Assembly: GCF_008274695.1 (NCBI RefSeq)
Contig: NZ_VTOU01000001.1
Span: 558,001 to 622,000, forward strand
Source: Sphingomonas montanisoli
GTDB lineage: Bacteria > Pseudomonadota > Alphaproteobacteria > Sphingomonadales > Sphingomonadaceae
Reading direction: 5' to 3'
DNA: 64,000 bases
Under the pieces are notes generated by a model. It saw only the letters and a list, made by a program, of their open reading frames with translations. It did not search any database and was not told where the DNA came from. Made by a program: the position numbers and the translations under genes. Positions 58,883 to 64,000 of this stretch are shown here, piece by piece (position 1 is the stretch's first letter; each line of letters begins with the position of its first letter).

Positions 58883-60145
58883 ATGACCCGCGATTTCTCT
58901 TCGCGCGGCAGCGACCGCGCACGCTACCTTTTTGCCGGCCAGGCATCGACCCACGCGACCCCGTATAGGGATGCGAGCCAGCTTCGCCCCGGCGGGATGC
59001 CGGATGGAGTGGCCGCCCCCTCCGATCTCGACTTCATGGACCGGAGCAACCCGTTCTTCTTCTCTGACCGGGCGCTCCACTCGGCGGGTCAGTATATCGG
59101 ACGAACAATGCCGCTCGCGGTCGGCACCTTCACGAAGCGTCCCGGCAACACCATCCTGTTCGACAGCGGCGGGCTTCAATTCGGGCGCGATCCGAAACAA
59201 TGGCAGGGCAACGCATCGCGAGCATGGGCGCTGCGCTTTCTCGAAGCCCACGCCGACGAGGCGATCACGCTCGACGTGCCAACGCGCGTCATCACGCCGG
59301 GGATACTTCCTTTCGGCAGCTTCGGCGCGGCGCTAACAACGACGGTGGATAACAACCGCTATTTTGCCCGCCATCGTTCCGGCGGGGTGCGGTTCCTGTC
59401 CGTGCTGCAGGGCGAAACCAGCGCCGATGCCGTGGCATGGTATGACGCGGTGAAGGTCCAGCCATTCGAGGGCTGGGCCTTCGGTGGCTCGCTGCGGGTG
59501 GACTATATACATGTCGTCGCGATGCTCTTGCGCTTGATCAAAGACGGACTTTTGAGCCCGGAGCGCAATCGGCTTCACTTTCTCGGTGTCGGCACGTTGA
59601 CGCACGCGGTCATGTTGAGCGCGGTCCAGCAAGCGTTGCGCGAGCATCTGGGCGACGACGATCTGCTCATCACGTTCGACACCAGTTCGCCTTCACACTT
59701 GGCGACGAATGGGAAGATTTACGGATATCCAAATATCACCCCTACGTCCTTCGCGATGTCGATCTTAAAGCCGCCGGCCGATGCGAGCCATCAGGATTGG
59801 AACACTCCTTTCCCGGTGTCGAGCAGCCGGATCGCGGAGCGGTTGCTCGTCAGCGACCTATGCGAACCAGCCTTTACGCGGCAATCCGGCTGGGACGCAC
59901 TCGGCCACGAAATCGCGGTCAATCACAACCACGAAAGCCTGCTACGCGGGATCGATGACGCAAATTCACATCTGGAGATGCCGAGCGCATGGTCGAGCCT
60001 GCTTGCGCCCGACCATATCATAAAGGCCCACCGGGCATTGCGAACGATGTTCCGCCATCTCGATCCACTCGCGCATATCCGTCGGCAGAGGGCCGCGTTC
60101 GCGAAAATCGGTAGCGCGAAGGCCAAAGAGGGAGAGGACGCATAG
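58883..60145 (+). CDS. TGT-superfamily transglycosylase, DpdA-like
   Basis: The 420-residue protein is not a normal tRNA TGT but keeps its signature. It has FDSGGLQF (D94; TGT has DSGG(F/Y)Q), LSVLQGET (~173-179), GWAFGGSL (~197-204), HFLGVGTL (~232-239), and FDTSSPSHLATNGKIYG (~265-281), which matches FD-x3-PT-x2-x-R/A-NG and holds the catalytic Asp at D266. NHNH (~347-350) matches the EHN segment of TGT. The CxCxxC zinc site is absent. TGT paralogues of this type (DpdA) insert 7-deazaguanines into DNA; the call rests on motifs and on nearby DNA-modification genes. Confidence 0.75.
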   Translation: MTRDFSSRGSDRARYLFAGQASTHATPYRDASQLRPGGMPDGVAAPSDLDFMDRSNPFFFSDRALHSAGQYIGRTMPLAVGTFTKRPGNTILFDSGGLQFGRDPKQWQGNASRAWALRFLEAHADEAITLDVPTRVITPGILPFGSFGAALTTTVDNNRYFARHRSGGVRFLSVLQGETSADAVAWYDAVKVQPFEGWAFGGSLRVDYIHVVAMLLRLIKDGLLSPERNRLHFLGVGTLTHAVMLSAVQQALREHLGDDDLLITFDTSSPSHLATNGKIYGYPNITPTSFAMSILKPPADASHQDWNTPFPVSSSRIAERLLVSDLCEPAFTRQSGWDALGHEIAVNHNHESLLRGIDDANSHLEMPSAWSSLLAPDHIIKAHRALRTMFRHLDPLAHIRRQRAAFAKIGSAKAKEGEDA

Positions 60146-60151
60146 CCGATG

Positions 60152-60706
60152 TTATGCCGCGCCGGCCTTGCTCATATGGCGATAGACGCTGGCGCGGCCG
60201 ATGCCCATGTCGCGGGCAATGGCGGCGGGGGCCATCCCAGCCACCATCAGTGTTTCTATTCGGGCGGTGTCGATGGTGGAGCGCCGTCCCCGGTAGACGC
60301 CATTGGCCTTGGCACGCTCGATCCCGTCGCGCTGACGATCTCGACGGATGTCGGCCTCGAACTCGGCGACCGCGCCGAGGATCGAGAGGGTGAGCTTGCC
60401 GGTGCTGGTGGTCGTATCGACGCCCGATTGCTGAAGGACACGAAAGCCGCAGCCTTTCGCTGTCAGGCGTTCGATCAGCCGATGCAGGTCAACCACCGAT
60501 CGTGCCAGTCGATCGAGCCGGGTTACGGCCAGGACATCGCCCTCGCGCACGAAGTCGATCGCATCGACCAGCGCATCGCGACCCTCGGTCGTCCGGCCGC
60601 TGCGCTTCTCGGCGAACACCTTATCGCAGCCGGCCACTTGAAGCTGCTCGTGCTGAACCTCAAGGCTCTGACTGCTGGAACTGACGCGCGCGTAACCGAC
60701 GATCAT
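60152..60706 (-). CDS. Serine recombinase (resolvase/invertase family)
   Basis: The 184-residue protein has the catalytic domain MIVGYARVSSSSQSLEVQHEQL (Ser nucleophile in VSS), LAVTRLDRLARSVVDLHRLIERL, AVAEFEADIRRDRQRDGIERAK, and the C-terminal helix-turn-helix MAPAAIARDMGIGRASVYRHM. It is Tn3-resolvase/Pin-like. It converges with the TGT-like gene with a 6-nt gap and marks the region as mobile or formerly mobile. No res site was identified with confidence in the 214 nt upstream. Confidence 0.9.
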   Translation of the reverse strand: MIVGYARVSSSSQSLEVQHEQLQVAGCDKVFAEKRSGRTTEGRDALVDAIDFVREGDVLAVTRLDRLARSVVDLHRLIERLTAKGCGFRVLQQSGVDTTTSTGKLTLSILGAVAEFEADIRRDRQRDGIERAKANGVYRGRRSTIDTARIETLMVAGMAPAAIARDMGIGRASVYRHMSKAGAA

Positions 60707-60920
60707 GGCAACTCCTGTCTCGGATGGGTCTGGGCCGCAGGCACGATGCGTCTCGGAAATGTCGCGTCAACCTAAAGGAGACGCGTCACCATGTCTTCCG
60801 GCGGCGTCTCGGGAGGGTAAACTTAAATGCGACACGATAGTATGCTGCCGAGCGACAAAGAAAGCGATCATCGCAGCAGTCGGGCTTGTCGCTGGGATCA
60901 TCATGGGCGATTGATGCCCT

Positions 60921-61808
60921 ATGACATATTTCGCATCGTTAGCGGCGCCATTGGAAGCCGCGATCACATCGCTGAAAAAGCACGGTGTCGAGGAGGATAA
61001 ACTCCGCTTCGGCGGAGAAACGCCCGTCCCCGCGAAAATCTACGTTCCCAGCTTTGCGGACTCGAAATTCCAAGCTGAGCAGGCTCTCGGGGACTGGGCC
61101 GAGAATAGCTTGGCAGCGGCTCTGAATGAGGCGCTTCCAAACCATCGCGCCGTTGCATACGGCTTTAGCAGCAAGATTATAGCTGGTGAGGACGGCTTCA
61201 AAGAACACTACGTTAAAGGTATCGCTGATACCTGCCTATTTGGAAAGAGAGCCGACCTTCTAATCGTCGATCGCGATTGTATCTTGCCCGATGATATTAG
61301 CAACTTAGAGACAGTCGACCTTTCCGGCGATGTTGCGGCATCTATGGGTGCGATCGAAGTTAGGTCCAGCCGCATGGAGTCGAAGGTCCACGCGGAGTAT
61401 GTGATTTCTCAACTAGCCGCCGGTAAGAAGGTCTCAACACCAGAGCTTAACTTCACTGTCAAAGTTGAAGACTTGATTAAGGTGTATAGGTGGATTGAAG
61501 TTCACGATAAGCCGCAGCTTTACGCGCAAGTTTTTCTAGATGCGGTATATGCGATTGGTATCCGTGAAATTTTGGAATATATCGGCACGGCCTCCAAGCT
61601 AAAGATTGACAATCCGCAACGATCTAGAAAATACACGATTATGGTTCCAATATCGACCGGGCATCGTGTAGGGGATGTTGTTGAATATCCAAACTTCGAA
61701 GTCGTTGATCGATTGACGAAAAATGGCCGACATGATATATATGCGCGACCGGTCGGCGGAAAGTTAACAGTCAACGGTGATTTTATCTGCGACTTACTGC
61801 AAGCCTAG
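60921..61808 (+). CDS. AccI-like type II restriction endonuclease
   Basis: The 295-residue protein has a PD-(D/E)xK-type core: ADTCLFGKRADLLIVDRDC (D112) and SMGAIEVRSSRMESKVHAEY (E146-V-R in place of ExK). The AIEVRSS segment and length resemble the AccI family. The AT-rich codon use differs from the neighbours. It is convergent with the methylase genes, the two stop codons sharing ctag at 61805-61808. Specificity (GTMKAC for AccI) is only a guess. Confidence 0.65.
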   Translation: MTYFASLAAPLEAAITSLKKHGVEEDKLRFGGETPVPAKIYVPSFADSKFQAEQALGDWAENSLAAALNEALPNHRAVAYGFSSKIIAGEDGFKEHYVKGIADTCLFGKRADLLIVDRDCILPDDISNLETVDLSGDVAASMGAIEVRSSRMESKVHAEYVISQLAAGKKVSTPELNFTVKVEDLIKVYRWIEVHDKPQLYAQVFLDAVYAIGIREILEYIGTASKLKIDNPQRSRKYTIMVPISTGHRVGDVVEYPNFEVVDRLTKNGRHDIYARPVGGKLTVNGDFICDLLQA

Positions 61809-62713
61809 CTGGGACTGGCCTCCCGGGCAGCTTGCGCACATAGCTCGTCGGCTCGTTCCTTCAAGGAACTGTCCTGTGGCTGAGCGTCCAAGGCAAACAA
61901 CAGCTTGGACATTTCCAAAATTAGGGACTTTGGTGTCAAGTTAAGGTCGGGAACCTGAATAGACTTCAGGTCGTTGGGCTCGAACTTGTTAAGACCGCCG
62001 CCATACACTCTACCGTGTAACTTCGATGTCTCTCGAACTAAGGTTGAGTTTAGGCACATAGTAAGGGCTTGATGAAAAACCGGGTTGGGGTTCGTTGGAT
62101 ACAAACAATGGAAGTTCGTGAGGGTTCGGGCAGAGGCTTCGTTGAACACGAACTTTAAATCACCCCTGCCGAAGACTGCCGCCCAGATCGGAGCAACGGG
62201 CCTTTGTTCCATTGAATACCACGGCTTCCGGTTTGCGAGTAGAAATCGTTTAGTTAGAGACTGATCCTCTCCTATTCGGACGTAACGCTTCTCTTCGTCC
62301 GTCAAAGGATCCTTCAGGTTAAGAAGGAATAGCTTCCCCCCCGCGGCTGCGGCAGCCTCGAACTCTGACGGCCGGTATATCAATCCTCGAACGTCGCTTG
62401 CCCTTCCTACACAGGGCAAACAGCGCTCGACGCTAATGCCAAGCGCATCCAAACGATCCCGCGATAGCAGGAAGAAGCCGTTGGCGCCCGTTGCCACGCC
62501 TCGCCGAAAGGATGCGAGCGTTTCGAGCGTTACCCAGCCTGGATTAGCATCGTGCCTTTTGCCCTGTAAAAGCGGCTCCCACTTCGACGCACTCATCAGC
62601 TCATCGCGCGTGAGAATTACACGACGACTTGTTTCCCTAAGTTCGACTAAAGATGGGGGGGCTTCGTCAAAGCCTATCCCCTGAAGAAACCAACCGGTGA
62701 TTTGGCGCATCAT
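61805..62713 (-). CDS. Target-recognition half of an adenine methyltransferase
   Basis: The 302-residue protein lacks SAM and NPPY motifs but has the features of a TaqI-like specificity domain: ASFRRGVATGANGFFLLSRD, KFVFNEASARTLTNFHCLYP, ALTMCLNSTLVRETSKLHGRVYGGGLNKFEPNDLK. It overlaps the catalytic half by 4 nt (ATGA). Joined, the two halves make ~552 residues, the size of a single-chain gamma-type methylase, so this is a split gene or a frameshifted one. Confidence 0.75.
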   Translation of the reverse strand: MMRQITGWFLQGIGFDEAPPSLVELRETSRRVILTRDELMSASKWEPLLQGKRHDANPGWVTLETLASFRRGVATGANGFFLLSRDRLDALGISVERCLPCVGRASDVRGLIYRPSEFEAAAAAGGKLFLLNLKDPLTDEEKRYVRIGEDQSLTKRFLLANRKPWYSMEQRPVAPIWAAVFGRGDLKFVFNEASARTLTNFHCLYPTNPNPVFHQALTMCLNSTLVRETSKLHGRVYGGGLNKFEPNDLKSIQVPDLNLTPKSLILEMSKLLFALDAQPQDSSLKERADELCAQAAREASPS

Positions 62714-63462
62714 TCCTTCTCGACAAGCAAAACCGACGCAGTAGTTAAAGCGTCTTGAAATATATTAGAGCATCCGGAAAACAGAACGATGTCTCTTAGC
62801 CCGCCTTCCGTGAGAAGGTAATGCTTGAAGCTCTTCGAGAAGTTAGCGTTCAGCCACTCGCTAGGAATGAGAAAGGCGCCTCTTCCACCGGCTCGGAGGC
62901 TTAGACATGACTTTACTACAAAATATATGTAAAGATTTGCTGATTTCGGAATGACGAAACCAGCCCTGACGCTAATGGCCGATCGGGCTTTCTCAAAGCC
63001 TTCCAACTTTCGGTGTCGAATGTAAGGAGGGTTCATTGTGACTGCATCGTAGGTCTCGATGTCGGCGTAGAGGAAGTCATCATTCCTGACCTCAACTTGT
63101 GTGGGAATGCCGACGTCTGAATGCAGAAGTATCTGCCTGTCGGTCTCAAACGCTACGACTTTCGCATCAGGACAGCGTTTGAGGGCTGCGCGCGTAAGAA
63201 TTCCGGTGCCGAGTGCCGGGTCGGCGATTACGCGAGGGCTGGCCTGAGCAATCCAATCTGCCATCAGTGCCGCTACCCGAGGGGGCGTGAAAAACTGCCC
63301 GAGCGACTTGCGATGCTCGATGGTTGCGGCGCGCATGTATCGCTCTTCCGCCGACCAGTCAGGGATATGCCTCGCCGCGCGAGGCCTGTCGCCGTCACTG
63401 CCGGGGCCATTCACGGTGGAATGGCCGTCAGCAATTTTCTGGGTCAGCGAGAGGTTCTTCAT
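62710..63462 (-). CDS. Catalytic half of an N6-adenine DNA methyltransferase
   Basis: The 250-residue protein has the SAM-binding motifs KSLGQFFTPPRVAALMADWI and IADPALGTGILTRAAL, and motif IV NPPYIRHRKL (NPPY at ~144-147). It belongs to the gamma-class N6-adenine methylases (TaqI-like). ATG at 63462 is used; an ATG at 63336 before RAATIEHRKSLGQFF is possible. It lies next to the AccI-like endonuclease, so it is probably the cognate M subunit. Confidence 0.85.
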   Translation of the reverse strand: MKNLSLTQKIADGHSTVNGPGSDGDRPRAARHIPDWSAEERYMRAATIEHRKSLGQFFTPPRVAALMADWIAQASPRVIADPALGTGILTRAALKRCPDAKVVAFETDRQILLHSDVGIPTQVEVRNDDFLYADIETYDAVTMNPPYIRHRKLEGFEKARSAISVRAGFVIPKSANLYIYFVVKSCLSLRAGGRGAFLIPSEWLNANFSKSFKHYLLTEGGLRDIVLFSGCSNIFQDALTTASVLLVEKE

Positions 63463-63543
63463 TCGTTCGCGATAGCGCGAAAGGCATGGCCTTCCAAGCG
63501 TCGAGGGACCGAACGGATCGTCGGGGTGGGGGGGCGAATGTTG

Positions 63544-63810
63544 CTATCTACAGCGCTTCAGCGCCTGCGACATAATCCGTTTCGCTAGCTTTCCGGCGGC
63601 GCTCTCATCCAACTCGGCGGTAGTCTCATGCGCAAGATCGGTCAGTTTCATAGCAAGCTTTAGGAGAGCGGTGAGGTTGGGGGCGGCGCCGGAGCAGCGC
63701 AAGTAATCGTAATAGCGCGGCGAATGACCGAGGTAATCGGTTGAGAAGGCAGCGTGGTTTGACGCGCGACCGGCGGCTCTCAGGAGTAGATAGGCTTCAT
63801 CGAGGATCAT
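63544..63810 (-). CDS. Small helical hypothetical protein
   Basis: The 88-residue ORF starts MILDEAYLLLRAAGRASNHAAF and is helical, with basic and acidic residues throughout. GGAGGTGCCGCC precedes the ATG, a good ribosome binding site. No family is recognised. It is upstream of the methylase on the same strand (81 nt) and may be a small regulator of the R-M genes, which is speculation. Confidence 0.55.
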   Translation of the reverse strand: MILDEAYLLLRAAGRASNHAAFSTDYLGHSPRYYDYLRCSGAAPNLTALLKLAMKLTDLAHETTAELDESAAGKLAKRIMSQALKRCR

Positions 63811-63929
63811 GGCGGCACCTCCATACGAGTGTCACCGTATTTATCGCCCGCATAGCGGCCCGCCGTTCCATCACCGGAGATAAATAGCTTTGCGAGCCGG
63901 CTAACAACCCTAGCCGCAAGGAGAACGAG

Positions 63930-64000
63930 ATGACACAAGCCACGCCCCACCTGACGCGGGCTGACAAATACCGGGCGGAATGCGTCCGCTGGATGAGCGA
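63930..64000 (+). CDS. Start of a hypothetical gene (partial at right edge)
   Basis: An ATG at 63930 is preceded by AAGGAGAACGAG, a strong ribosome binding site. The 23 visible residues (MTQATPHLTRADKYRAECVR and on) run to the edge. It diverges from the small helical protein gene, so the 119-nt gap between them should hold both promoters. No function can be assigned. Confidence 0.5.
   Translation, partial: MTQATPHLTRADKYRAECVRWMS

Noticed and set aside
60705-60914. 69-residue plus-strand ORF between the recombinase and the AccI-like gene
   Set aside because: It begins inside the recombinase start region with no ribosome binding site, and only its last 20 residues look helical. I could not support it as a gene.

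Overview
The window is high-GC chromosomal DNA from an alphaproteobacterium, most likely a sphingomonad (Sphingomonas or a close relative). The evidence is the gene content and order, the sphingomonad-type exosortase A polysaccharide cluster, and a bamA-skp-fabZ region with no lipid A genes, as expected for organisms that replace LPS with glycosphingolipids. No rRNA, tRNA or CRISPR array was seen.

Layout. Positions 1-3.8 kb hold the end of a membrane protein and a large uncharacterised protein. 3.9-7.9 kb is a gatC-gatA-gatB operon with a VapBC-type toxin-antitoxin pair lodged between gatA and gatB. 8.0-10.35 kb holds a DUF3089 hydrolase, ruvX and a metallophosphoesterase. 10.4-21.4 kb is a long minus-strand housekeeping block: rpsB, tsf, pyrH, frr, uppS, cdsA, dxr, rseP, bamA, skp, fabZ. 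21.5-26.1 kb holds pssA, psd, icd, a bestrophin and small ORFs. 26.3-28.9 kb is the end of the ribosomal protein operon (rpsM, rpsK, rpoA, rplQ). 29-33.3 kb holds a serine hydrolase, a succinyl-CoA:3-ketoacid CoA-transferase whose two subunit genes are separated by a phosphatase lipoprotein gene, and a small monooxygenase-like protein. 33.3-47.7 kb is an eleven-gene minus-strand exosortase A (XrtA/EpsH) exopolysaccharide cluster without xrtA itself. 47.8-56.0 kb is mixed housekeeping: TonB-like protein, ETF-ubiquinone oxidoreductase, uracil-DNA glycosylase-like protein, lytic transglycosylase, moaB and a radical SAM protein.

From about 56.1 kb to the right edge the DNA is accessory. It holds an intact and a truncated copy of an HExxH protein, an unrecognised ~570-residue protein, a diverged tRNA-guanine transglycosylase (TGT/DpdA-like) protein, a serine recombinase, and an AccI-like restriction endonuclease convergent with an adenine methyltransferase split into two ORFs. 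The restriction-modification part is visibly AT-richer than the rest.

The most interesting candidate system is the pair at 57.1-60.1 kb. The second gene keeps the TGT fold motifs, including DSGG and the FD...P...NG segment carrying the catalytic aspartate, but lacks the zinc cysteines. It is preceded by two overlapping, mutually exclusive hairpins, one of which would sequester its ribosome binding site. Its place beside DNA-modification genes suggests 7-deazaguanine DNA modification rather than tRNA modification. This is inference from motifs and neighbours.

Three near-identical ~82-bp palindromic intergenic repeats (3.8, 30.5 and 56.0 kb) mark a dispersed REP-like family.
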